Shown piece by piece: positions 19,740-29,794 of a stretch of DNA of 64,000 bases. Positions within the stretch are counted from its first letter, which is position 1. The number at the start of each line of letters is the position of its first letter. The notes below the pieces were generated by a model that saw only the letters and a program-made list of their open reading frames with translations, did not search any database and was not told the DNA's origin. Origin of the DNA: Macrolepiota albuminosa (taxonomy: Eukaryota > Basidiomycota > Agaricomycetes > Agaricales > Agaricaceae); contig JAMWFC010000091.1 in NCBI GenBank assembly GCA_027475525.1, positions 124,001 to 188,000 on the forward strand, given 5' to 3'. Position numbers and translations under genes: made by a program.

Positions 19740-22607
19740 AATCCTAGGACAATCAGCAAAATGATGGATCAAGACCTCGTAATGGGCTTGAGAATCAAAC
19801 TACCTCAAGAATTCAATTGATTGTGTAGCAGATGTATCCAGGGAAAGTCAACTTGACCCCCTCTTCCCAAAGTAAGTACGAAAACCTACAACAAAAATGA
19901 ATTACTTGTCATGGACCTTATTAGACCCATGAACTTACCTACTTCTGATGGCAAGAGATACACTGTTGTAATCATCAAGGTAAGCTGCTGTTTTCCCAAT
20001 AGTTCTCTTTTGGAAAAGAAAGAAGAAATGGTGGAGGAGGTGCATGGAACTGTGGCTTGTCTTGAATGGCAGTCAGGCCAATTGGTCAAAATAATTTGAT
20101 TGGATAATGGCACCAAATTTGTTAACTCCACTATCGAAACGTTTTGCAGAATGAATGGTATAGTCTATGAAACCACCAATCCCTATAGGCCCAAGCAGAA
20201 CAGGATAGCAGAATGCATGATTGCCATTCTTATGGAGATGATGCAGAGCATGCTCCATGTCACAAACATGGATTTACAATACTGGGGCAAGGTGTTCATG
20301 TACACCACACATATTGGTTTGATCATGCCTACATCAGCTTTAAATGGTAAAATACCATTCACCAAATGAAGCAACTCACACAAAAAACGTGATGTATCCC
20401 ACTTGTGTGTTTTCGGATCTTTTGGATGGGCACACATCCTGAAGAAGGTAAGGCACAGGAAACTTGATTCTCATGCAGTGAGAGTCCATATGCTCAGATG
20501 GTGGGCAGGCAAAACTAAAGGATACAGGTTAGAAGATCTTGAGAATGGAAAGCTAATCACCTCCCAGGATGTACAATTCCATGAGGATGACATTCTGAGC
20601 AAGCTTGCACAGGTCAAGCATGACTCTAACAAAACAGGGTCAGAACCAGTTTATGACTCCATCAATACAACAACATATCCTGAAGACGATATGCCTTGTC
20701 AGATACATGTACCTACACACCCCTCTGACCTTAGTCAGCTGATTGAAGGCAATGACTACATGAGTGCACCTGAAGGAGACATCAGTGATGAGGAACCTCA
20801 ACCTATAATGATCTCTTGTCCCATTACTCCAGAGCAGGACATTTCTGATGCAGAGACCCCTGGTGCACCGAGAAAGAAGGCAAGGTGGGAAAACTTACCA
20901 AGGCATCAGCTTCCTGCTTGATCTCAGCAGATTCTGATCAGGTATCAACAAGAAGATGATAATGAAGCAGGTACTCATGTTGCACATGTGGCTGTATCCA
21001 GGCCATCAATGTGTGAAGCTATGCAAACATTGGAAGCAGATAGGTGGAGGCAAGCCATGCAAGATGAATACAACCAATTGATCAACAAAGGTGTTTTTGA
21101 GGAGATAAATAATTTACCTCTGGGTAAGAAGGCTGTGGGAAATAAAATTGTACTCAAAGAAAAACTCAACAGTCAAGGAAATCGTGTAAAGTTTAAAGCA
21201 AGAATTGTAGCCCAAGGCTTCTCCCAAGTCCCCAGGATTGACTACCACAATATGTTTTCTTCTGTCACAAAGTTCACTACATTATGAGTTTTTCTGACCA
21301 CAGCTGCCATGCTTAATCTGGAAGTACATCAAATTGATGTTGTCAGAGCTTATCTTGAAGCTGATCTGGATGAGGAAATCTACATGAAAGCTTCCAAGAA
21401 CTTCAATGGAGCAAGGTACTAGAAATTACACAAGGCCATTTATGGCTTAAAACAGGCTGGTCAGAAATAGAAGGAACATTTGCATGATGTGCTTATGTGT
21501 CTAGGTTTTAGACAATTATGAGCTGACAACTGCCTGTATATTCTCCGATCACAAGGCAAGATCATATCAATCATTCTAGTATATGTGGATGACATGGTGG
21601 TTGCCAGGAAAGATCTTGACCAAATCATCACCTTCAAAGACGACATGAGCAATGAGTTCAAAATAACTGATCTGGGCAAAATTCATTATATGCTTGGACT
21701 TCAAATTACTCATAACCAGAAGAATCAAACCATATGGCTTGACCAATTAGCCTACATCAACTCCATTCTGAACCATTTCAGGATGAGCAGCTGCCATGAA
21801 ATCGCAACCCTGCTCACCACAAATCACAATCTGTCATTATTCCAATCACCTAAAACTGCTGAAGATGCCGAGCAATATATGAAATATGCCAATGGGATCA
21901 ATTACCTATCAATGGTTGGGTCACTTCTGTATGTGACTCAAACTCACCTGGATATCCAGTTTGCTGTGAGCCTGGTGGCACAATTCGCCAACAATCCTGG
22001 CATACCCCACTTAATGGCATGCAAACGTATACTGTGTTATCTTAAAGGCACCAAAAATTATGGTTTAGTTTTGGGTGGGTCTGCTGATACTGAGGTGAAT
22101 CTAGTAGGGTGGAGTGACGTGAACTGGGCACAAGATCATTACAACCAAAAATCCGTCAGTGGCTGGTGCTATGAAATCAACAGAAGTGTCATATCGTGGT
22201 CTTCCAAAAAACAACTTGGTATCGCTATGTCAACAGTTGAAGCTGAATATATAGCTTCAGCAAATGCTACGAGGGAAGCAATTTGGCTCTGTAATCTGCT
22301 CAATGACCTCAATTTTGGACAAACCGGAGCAACCACTATTCACACTGACAGCGCTGGAAGTATCGCCCTCTCTAACAACCCTGTTGGTCACTCTCGTGCT
22401 AAACATATCGACATACATTATCATTTCATTCACGATCAAATCAAAAGAGGCAATATTAAACTACAATACATTTCGACACACGACATGATAGTCAACACCC
22501 TAACCAAGGCTCTGCCTCGCGAAACCTTTGTCAAATATCAAAACAAACTTCGAATCTTACCTCCTCCGTCGACGTCAAGTGGGAGTGTCGAGGAAAATGA
22601 CGTCTGA
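19740..22607 (+). pseudogene. Degenerate Ty1/copia element C1, pol region
   Basis: The region has a GAG-pre-integrase end (CSRCIQGKS, about 19825), an integrase core (MDLIRPMN at 19912; LDNGTKF about 20101; NRIAECM about 20199) and then the copia-type RT. RT markers are RIVAQGFSQ about 21203, YVDDMVVA with YVDD at 21582-21593, and HLDIQFAV near 21945. RNase H has STVEAEYIA about 22230 and HTDSAGSIAL about 22342. The last block (21585-22607, 340 aa) is open, but earlier parts carry several stops (for example after 20097, 20369, 21285 and 21420), so the element is inactive. Integrase ahead of RT identifies Ty1/copia. Gag and 5' LTR are missing. Confidence 0.92.
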
Positions 22608-22856
22608 CTACGGAAACCTACATCAACTCAGGATCACATATAATTCGTTTATGACGTACGTTCCATTTACTATACATTTCATTTTCTTTTTGTTACATCA
22701 TAAACTTCTATGAAATTCGAAATGTTTCACCCTCAAATATAAAATACATACAGATACCTGGAGTTCGAACTGTCTTCGACTTCGAACTTCAGGTAAGTTA
22801 TGCAAATACTAGTTTACTTATTTACTTATGCTAACCGTCTTCGACTTCGAACTTCA
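22586..22856 (+). repeat. Probable C1 3' LTR
   Basis: AAGTGGGAG at the end of RNase H serves as polypurine tract and TGTCGAGG starts the LTR. CTTCGACTTCGAACTTCAG occurs twice near its end (about 22776-22794 and 22838-22857). With a CA end the LTR would be about 271 bp. There is no second copy in the window to confirm the limits. Confidence 0.5.
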
Positions 22857-22892
22857 GTGTACTATATACGTGATACTTAAATATACTTTGTT

Positions 22893-23383
22893 CTACGTTA
22901 TGCTGCGACAACAGGTCTGATCATGCCAAAGATGGGAGAATGACACTTCCGTGGTTTTGCACTCAATGGACCTGGTGGCTTCGTGGCAGACGCTGTCAAG
23001 CGAGGGAGCTGACGAACATAACGTCGCAGCGTGAAAGCAATGCAGATCTTTCGCCAAGTGGAAAGCGTTGACCATACTTCAGCTAGGGTTGGGATGAAGT
23101 CCATGATGATCCAAACAGTTAAATTGCTTTCGACAACGCGGCGTACGCGTGGGACAGGGATAGTCGTCTCGGCAAACAATATATTTAGAGCGTTTGCTTC
23201 TGTTGCATCAAGGGTCGCGTGTAGGTCTTGGGAAGGCTTTGCAACGGTGTCGGCCGTCAACTTGAAAACATTGTGTTCGGATTGTAGACTAGGAGCTTTC
23301 TTCCTGAGTACAAGAATGTCCTCATCACTCAGAGAGTCGACAATGGACGGCTGGGTGATAAACTTGAGCGCAGCCTAAAGTGG
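22893..23383 (-). pseudogene. Truncated phosphotransferase (APH)-like kinase fragment
   Basis: The minus-strand frame encodes SDEDILVLRKKAP, TTIPVPRVRRVVES, IIMDFIP, STWRKICIAFTLRRYVRQL and PPGPLS. This run is typical of the N-terminal lobe of fungal aminoglycoside-phosphotransferase-like proteins (APH, PF01636-type), in which IPVPRV and the MDFIPG hinge are signature segments. The catalytic loop (HxDLxxxN) and metal-binding Asp are absent because the frame ends at TAA soon after 22893, beside the copia LTR. Upstream a TAG follows at about 23380, preceded by GTGAGT; a 25-nt gap between them seems too short for an intron, so the true 5' end is unclear. A non-functional fragment is likely. Confidence 0.65.
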
Positions 23384-23948
23384 TCAATGATGTACTCACG
23401 GAAATGCTCCTCTGAGGTCTGCTGTCCGGCAACAGATAGGTCAAGATGACATCAAGGACATCTGCTATCACTCCGAAGAAGGTGTAAAAGAACACTTTTA
23501 CATCCATCACGGAGGAATGTGGCAAAATTGTCATCGGTTTGGTGGTAGCGGGTGTAAATGGAAATACAGAGCTCGTTTCATAACGATAGACCCCCTTCGA
23601 CTTATCGTGTTTAGTTGTTTGTCTGATTGGCGTGAATTGCCAAGATTTGGTTGTAGCAAAAATCTCATGGCCATTTGGCTCCGCAAATTCTCTTGCACCG
23701 AGTTTCGCGGAACCTAGTCTAAAAATAGGCGAAATTGATCATCTACATAACGCGCTTTTTTGTACAATTACACGTGTAATCCTATCTTAACGTAGCTATG
23801 TCCTTGAAAGAATTAATATCAAGTCTAATTCCGACAAACCTTCACAGATTTTCAAAGCCTCGTTAAGGGAAAAGATTCCTTATCCACAAGAACCGACCAA
23901 AATCCTGATAGTTAGTGGCTGTCTTCTGTACGACGGCATTGGGTTTCA
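23384..23948. other. Spacer with weak minus-strand ORF
   Basis: A minus-strand frame (23534 to 23325) has a hydrophobic segment (FFYTFFGVIADVLDVILTYLL) and might be a 5' exon of the kinase fragment, but no consensus splice sites link them. The rest, 23540-23948, holds nothing I can support. Confidence 0.3.
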
Positions 23949-26160
23949 CTAATAACCTCTTCTCCCTGTGCCAATACTAATGCCAAGTCCCACCTGGCTA
24001 GAACTCTCTTCACTAGCTGTGGCGCATGGCTGAACCGATCCAGATGCAGAAAAAGTCACCGGACTAGGATCGTCAAGACCATCATCGCACGCACCCTCCC
24101 CCTCGTCGTTGATGTCATATACTCTGTTCTGAACCAAGACAGCAGTCCGTACGTATCCCGACTCCTCTGTCTCACAATTCTCCTTTCGCGCGCGGCCAGT
24201 AGTGTGTCGACGCCTTAAAGTCTGAAATTTTCCGCCATAGCGCGCAGCTTCCTTGTGGATCTCACTGAAATCACTATACACTTTGTTCTGGACCAATCCA
24301 CCAATTCGAGCGTGATCTTGTTCCTGGGTACGACAATTTTCCTTTCTCAATCGGCCAGTAGTGTGGCGACGCCTTAAAAGTTCACTGTTTCGGCCATGGC
24401 GCATAAATTTGCTGGATGAAGGCCGGACCCACTCTTCTTCCGATGCCTGTGCAGCATAGTAAGCATCGAAAGACTGGGACGGCGAAGTGTAGAAGTCCGC
24501 CTTGTGAGTCGGCAAAGAACCAGAAGGTAAGGAGATGAGAGACTTCCTAGGGGCGGTGGCGGAAAGGGTTGACTTCAAGGGCGGGTGTGGTGATTCTGCG
24601 TCCGAGGTCACCTCTGTAGATTCCGTAGCACTAGTCTGCGTAGTTGTAGAGGACGATGATGGCGGCGTAATTACTGATCGTTCAATATGAGGCTCGACTG
24701 TAGAGTCCGAAAGAGTAGACATTGATTCGACACGCTGTGACTCGGTAACATGGGCACCGGATGCTATGCAATGGGCGCGAGAAGTTGTATACAAATATGA
24801 AATATTGGAATCTGAGAAACGACGTTGTAATGGACGTGGACCTGGGGGAGGGGGAGCATCCACAGGCTTGCGCACGACTATGACCATAGACATGGGATTG
24901 ATTACTGAAGTTCGATGAGACGGTACGGCAATAAGATTCAATAGAAGAAAGAACGACAAAACGATGAGGGAGAAGATTGCGCAAGCGCAGTAGAAAAATT
25001 GAGCGTTCAAAAAACTAACAAGGGCTGCAAAACCGGGGGTAACTAGAAGTGAAAGGATGACTGTAATGGAGGTCGAGTTGCTGTCGCTGACAATCTCTGC
25101 CGATGGAGAGAGGATAATACTCGTGTTCGTGGCTAAGGTGGATGTGATATTGACGGTGTCCAATGATTCGACGTTTGAAGTCACTGGCGACGTGTCTATT
25201 GGCTGGCTATCAGGTACAGAGACGAGATCATTATACCTGTACGCAGAGTCAGCAATGCTAATGGAGAAAGAATGCGACGAACGGCGCGTCCATTGACTGG
25301 GTTGTAGGGTCAGAGATGCGATCGCTGTGCACGTGTGGATGGTATTCGAATGCGATAAGGTGAAGTGCATCTGAGCCCCCAGAACCTTGAATATAAATTT
25401 CAATCATCGGCGGCATTGATGACAGAAGCAAGTTCCTACTGTTAGAGGAGACCTGATAGGTGGGGGCGTTGTTAACCGGAGACAAACCTTCTACATGCTC
25501 GCCAACTGTGGCAGGGAGAATATCGGCTTTTTTGGCAATGACTATAGAAGAGTTTGTGAAATGTATGACGCAAGCAGGGAGAGATGTGTTTCCTAGTGAC
25601 TGTCGGATATATACAAACGAGTCGTTTGAATCGCCCGGAGAAGATGCGGAAGCCTGGTCAACGACGTCAACGGCTAGGGATGCGGCCAACGATTCGATCA
25701 CTTGCTCATTGACATAGGTAGATGGTGCACTTAAGTTACCAATCGTCGCTGAAATTGGTGGCGCAAAATCAGAATCAGTAGCAGCAAGAACACGACATAA
25801 CAGTGACATACTGTTCGAAGAGCCATTAGAGGTGATTTGGCCATCGAGAGATTCAAAGCGTCCGCCTTGAGACTCTTCGATGCGAGGTACATCTGGTACA
25901 CGCCGCGCATCTGGACGAGACAGGAGGTACCGGAGGTGAGCCAGCTGCTCGGGTGTAACAAGCTGTGGTAGTGACAACGAATCTTTGACTGTTCCAGTAT
26001 GAAAGTACCATGATCTAGCCACTCGGAAAGGCTTGTTTGCGAAAAGACTCTGAGCCGTCGGCGGAGGGTCTGGAGGGAGAAAAATCCAATACAGTGCGCA
26101 GAAGCCCGTTGTTGCAAGGGGAAGCACGACTTGGACAAAGAAAGTGTTGCGCATGGTCAA
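23949..26160 (-). CDS. Membrane protein with 53-aa internal repeat (copy A)
   Basis: Unknown family. Two exons (26160-25283 and 25236-23949) give 721 aa if the 46-nt intron 25237-25282 is removed: donor GTTCGT, acceptor GTACAG, branch-like GCTGAC 12 nt before the AG. Splicing restores one frame (MDAP|YNDLV), and the same layout exists in copy B. A first transmembrane segment lies at about residues 9-28 and a hydrophobic pair at about 350-396, with an Asn/Ser/Thr-rich possible lumenal region between. The C-terminal half is Ser/Thr-rich and contains two units with RRRHTTGR, RKENC and VQN[KR]VY, 53 residues apart. It is transcribed away from the 240-aa gene at 26431, with about 270 bp shared. 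The start ATG 26160 is supported by the first transmembrane segment. Confidence 0.7.
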
Positions 26161-26430
26161 AGAAATGGTACGGTTGAGGATAAACCTGAGGAAAGTCTGG
26201 CGAAAGCGCGAAATGCTCTATATACTTACCATTTACAACATCACATGATCGCGTTACATGGCGAGGTATGATGTCATTGGGGCGCAAAGTTTAGCAACAT
26301 TTCAGGGTCATTATAATTATAAGAACTATGAAAAATATGAACTTTGGGTGTCGCCTTGAGAGGATATTACGTACTCAGCAAAATTCGGTCGCGGTCATGT
26401 GATAACCACCTTTTCAGTTCTCGTCCAAGA
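26161..26430. promoter_or_regulatory. Shared promoter region of the head-to-head pair
   Basis: About 270 bp separate the ATG of the minus-strand membrane protein from the ATG of the plus-strand 240-aa protein. The region is strongly conserved in copy B, where two retroelement insertions now split it. No clear TATA box or repeated motif stands out. An in-frame ATG at 26344 exists upstream of the 240-aa start but is separated from it in copy B. Confidence 0.5.
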
Positions 26431-27153
26431 ATGTCCAAAAGAGCTACCAATTTTCTCTGCGCAGTATTTGTCGTAGCCTTTGTCATGTCCAGGCTGGATC
26501 CTTTCAAGAACTTCGTTATCGATGCTTCCTGTGTTCAAACCACTGCTCCTCTGGCGTACCGCCCAACTGCAGGCTGGCACCCCAAAGCCCCCATGGTTTC
26601 GGACGTCTACAGAAGTGAAGATGACTCTGTTTCATCACCATTCGATCCCGCCAAGCTCGAACTCGAAGAAGAACTCTGTGCCGTCATCAAAATGGTCGAA
26701 CCTGACGAAGCTCAAGGACCCCCTTGCTGCCTGGACAACTATAACGACGAAATACGAGCATACCTTCGAGTTGTAGTATATGATGCGAAGAAGAAACATC
26801 GAATGATCTCAGGAAACTCCAACGTCGTCTTCAGTACTCAGGCGACTCTCATCGAGGACGTTCAAAAGTTTATCCGACCATTAGAAGAGTGGAATCGTTC
26901 TAGCCCTGGTTTCTTCATGATTTTCAGTCTCGTGCTCCTAGTCTGTCTGTTCCTATGGAACGCGTTTGCTTCGTCTGCTGCCGACAATGAACCGCTTAAT
27001 CAAGATCAGTTCGATATGCTCCATAGCAATGATATCAAGCAAGATCCCCTCATAGTAATCAAGCTTGAGGAAGAGGAAGAGGAGGAGGTCGTTCGACTGC
27101 TCACATTCGGACCCTTTCTGAGGCAGGTCATCAAAGTGGAGGACCCAAATTAG
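26431..27153 (+). CDS. Small two-pass membrane protein, copy A (240 aa)
   Basis: Unknown family. The ATG at 26431 (MSKRATNF) is chosen because copy B is intact from the same codon, whereas the upstream ATG at 26344 is not linked to the gene there. It has an N-terminal hydrophobic segment (FLCAVFVVAFVMS, a signal or anchor), a soluble middle of about 130 residues and a second hydrophobic segment (FFMIFSLVLLVCLFLW, residues about 172-187). The acidic tail has seven consecutive Glu. Its neighbour transcribed the other way is also a membrane protein, and the two have been duplicated together, so they may act together; this is inference. Confidence 0.65.
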   Translation: MSKRATNFLCAVFVVAFVMSRLDPFKNFVIDASCVQTTAPLAYRPTAGWHPKAPMVSDVYRSEDDSVSSPFDPAKLELEEELCAVIKMVEPDEAQGPPCCLDNYNDEIRAYLRVVVYDAKKKHRMISGNSNVVFSTQATLIEDVQKFIRPLEEWNRSSPGFFMIFSLVLLVCLFLWNAFASSAADNEPLNQDQFDMLHSNDIKQDPLIVIKLEEEEEEEVVRLLTFGPFLRQVIKVEDPN

Positions 27154-28705
27154 CTTTGTGTCATAGTTTGCAGCGAGTTTGTGAGGTACAGTTGGTAAGC
27201 CTCGACGTCGTTAAATTTTCCCTGTCAGTCCTAACCTTGGTTATGTATAACAAATAGAAGATTGTAGCGGCGCAGTGTGCGCCGGTCCCCGACTCTTACA
27301 TGTTCCTTTTTCTTTTTTTATATTTTATTAATTTTATTTATTGTATGTATGTACTCTTCTCTTTGTTCTTTATTTTTTATATTACTTTATTATGTTATAT
27401 ATGGTTATTACAGCAATTTATGTATAGATATGGTCATGATAAGTGATATGATATGATACGTACATTGAGTGGTATGATACGATATACATAATATATTTAT
27501 ATATTATATTATTATAGAATAAAATAAATAAATAAATAAAATAAAATCTGTTTGAAAAAAACATATAGCGGATTGTAATCATGAAAAACATGAAAGTTAA
27601 CTTACCTATGAAAAGAAAGTAATACTACCTATTGATGTGTCGTTATCATTGTGTGTTGTAACAACATAAGTTCGAAGTAAGCTTGAAGAGTAAATGAAGA
27701 CTTACGATACTTTTCGAAGTTGTGTTGAAAATATGGTGTTGAGTTACATGGCTGAGAACGATGTGCTTGACGATAATATTTTCTGCCGTCCAGCTATATG
27801 AATCACCCAAATATGCATAAGTGAATGCTTCGTCAAGGTATTGATTGTTGTTGCTACGATGTATGTGAAAGGTGGTGACTAATTGTTGGTTCATATCGAA
27901 TCCTTTTAGGGTGAGGTGTCATGCATGCAGATTGCAATGGGTATAAGAGCTATGTAAAAAAAAAGCGCTAATATAAAGTAAAATGGGCCGAAAAACTCAC
28001 CAAAATGTTGAAGTCAGAGGGGTGTCAGCTCGTGACGCCCTCAGATTACAACAAGTACATACATCACTAGTTTAGTTCCGCACTGTTCCGTAGAAGATTA
28101 CTATTGTAGCCAATACACTCGCTTGCGGTCATTCGTGTTCGGCGCATCGTGTGCGTCTCTGTGGGCCTGAAAAGGTCTCTTGTGTCTCTCTCGTGTTCAT
28201 CTTGTGTCACTCTCGTGTTCCCTTGCGCAGTCTCGTGCCTCTCACGTTTATTTCCACAACATAAAATACTAAATTTTTGACGTTATAATGAGTTAGAACG
28301 TCAAGGTACTGTCTAGTGATGATGATGAAACCAACGTCTGCAATTTCTCTCATTTGTCTTCTGTGGAAGGAGTAGATAGATGTGCGCAGGCACCAATACT
28401 GTATATCATCAACGTGTGGAAGTCTAGACATGGATGTTATGTGAGTGAAGACGTTGTTCAACGTTTATACACTGAAAAAAAAGTAAATGTATATGAAGTA
28501 ATGTTGAGAGAAAATAATGATCGTGTATGGTTATTTTTGTATAAGTGAGTGAGTGTTCACTAAAGTCATACTTCACAATGTCAACTGAACATCTTGGTTG
28601 TTTTAGCAGGTTGGTATATAAGACTTTATTGCATAGTTGTTCAAGTAATACAACAGTTTTCCTATGGTCGCAGTTGCAGAAAATTTTTGTTTCAAGCTGC
28701 ATAAA

Positions 28706-28858
28706 TCCATAGATTGAACAGGCTGATGAAGTCGTACTTAAATTGTACTAATTGCCAGAATTTTACCTATTGAAGCATTCTATCCATAGATTGAACAGGC
28801 TGATGAAGTCGTACTTAAATTGTACTAATTGCCAGAATTTTACCTATTGAAGCATTCT
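28706..28858. repeat. Tandem duplication, unit about 76 bp
   Basis: ATCCATAGATTGAACAGG to GAAGCATTCT occurs twice head to tail with at most one base of difference. Noncoding. Confidence 0.85.
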
Positions 28859-29160
28859 AGCTTGCAATGAGTAGTAATAAGTACCAAGTTGAACCACAGT
28901 TGATTGATAGTGTTTGCCTCTAGTAGGTGTCCATTGGTGAGTATACGACAACATAGACTGACGGTACCAGTTTGTTATAGCAGAGGAAGCGACAAGGATA
29001 TAGCATTTCCAGAGTTGTGCAGCAACATGTCCTATGAGCAAGCTAGCGGTAAAATAGTTTGAAATCAAAAATTTTAAGAAAAGATAGGGAGGAAAGAAAG
29101 AGATGTATGTATTACATATAATCATTCCATACATACAATACAATAATGATAAGAATAAAA

Positions 29161-29260
29161 TCATTATGTAATTGTTTGTGGGGACAAACACTTATGTAAT
29201 TGTTTGTGGGAATGAACACTTGTGTAATCATTCATGGGGATGAACACTTATGTAATGGTT
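29161..29260. repeat. Four imperfect ~33-bp tandem units
   Basis: Units follow ACTTATGTAATTGTTTGTGG plus GGA[CT][AG]AAC, with substitutions in each. Noncoding minisatellite. Confidence 0.7.
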
Positions 29261-29794
29261 TGAGAATGAGAACGGTCAAGAGGACAACCATATATTATGA
29301 TGCACTGCAGGGGAGTCGAAACCACTGCTGGTGCACAATATCAATTTATAAATATAAATCTCCAAAAAGCTAAAATCTGTGTATCAGTAGCCTTTGAATT
29401 TTTTGTGCTTAATCCCAGCCTCAACCTCACTTCATTCGGTTAAGGCCTCAGTTTTCCTCAACTCAGTCCATTCTACAACTTTCAAAGCATTATTGTAGAC
29501 TAAATTGAATTTTTCTTGAATTTTTCAGATTTTATTAAGCATTTATAAATCTCCAAAAAAAAAAAAACTCAAATCAGTGTATCAGTAGCCTCTGAAATTT
29601 TCCTGATTTTATGGTGATTTTCCTTCAAATTTCTAAGCATTTTATACACACATCTACCAAAAAGCAAACGAAAAAGGCAAATATTTGTCAGCCTTAGTCA
29701 GAACTACATCATTTCCCAGGCGTCGTCGCATATACTATAGAAGAAGATAGATGGCTGTAAATGTCGAATCCACCCCTGTCTCTCGCACTCGCTC

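Larger units (their letters stand above)
24766..27250. repeat. Segmental duplication, copy A
   Basis: This interval matches 39092-40715 + 41059-41093 + 49752-50597 almost base for base once the inserted elements are taken out. It covers most of the membrane-protein gene, the shared promoter and the whole 240-aa gene. Similarity stops at about 24766 (39092 in copy B) and just after the 240-aa gene, where the flanks become unrelated. Confidence 0.9.
27254..29794. other. A/T-rich intergenic region with short repeats
   Basis: No gene is supported in these 2.5 kb. 27300-27560 is low-complexity A/T with TAAATAAATAAATAAA. 28130-28240 repeats CTCTCGTGTTC-like units. A 76-bp tandem duplication lies at 28706-28858, four imperfect ~33-bp units at 29161-29260, and two diverged copies of an A/T-rich block with GTGTATCAGTAGCCT at about 29340-29400 and 29535-29605. 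Small ORFs (27646-27894, 28354-28548, 28844-29191) have no recognisable content and were not called. Confidence 0.6.

Noticed and set aside
23325..23534. Minus-strand ORF with hydrophobic segment as exon 1 of the kinase fragment
   Set aside because: The only GT-AG link to the kinase frame would leave a 25-nt intron, too short compared with the 46-67 nt introns seen elsewhere in the window.
26344..26430. Upstream ATG of the 240-aa membrane protein
   Set aside because: The extra 29 codons read promoter DNA that in copy B is interrupted by two retroelements while the protein from 26431 is preserved.
27254..27300. GCGGCGCAGTGTGCGCCGG palindrome as a terminator or small RNA
   Set aside because: A single G/C-rich inverted repeat in fungal intergenic DNA is not evidence of either; no RNA gene structure could be folded by eye.
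27646..27894. Minus-strand ORF of 82 codons
   Set aside because: No recognisable motif, no splice neighbours, A/T-rich intergenic setting.
28844..29191. Hydrophobic minus-strand ORF of 115 codons
   Set aside because: It overlaps the tandem repeats at both ends, and its A/T-rich DNA gives Phe/Ile/Tyr/Leu by composition alone.
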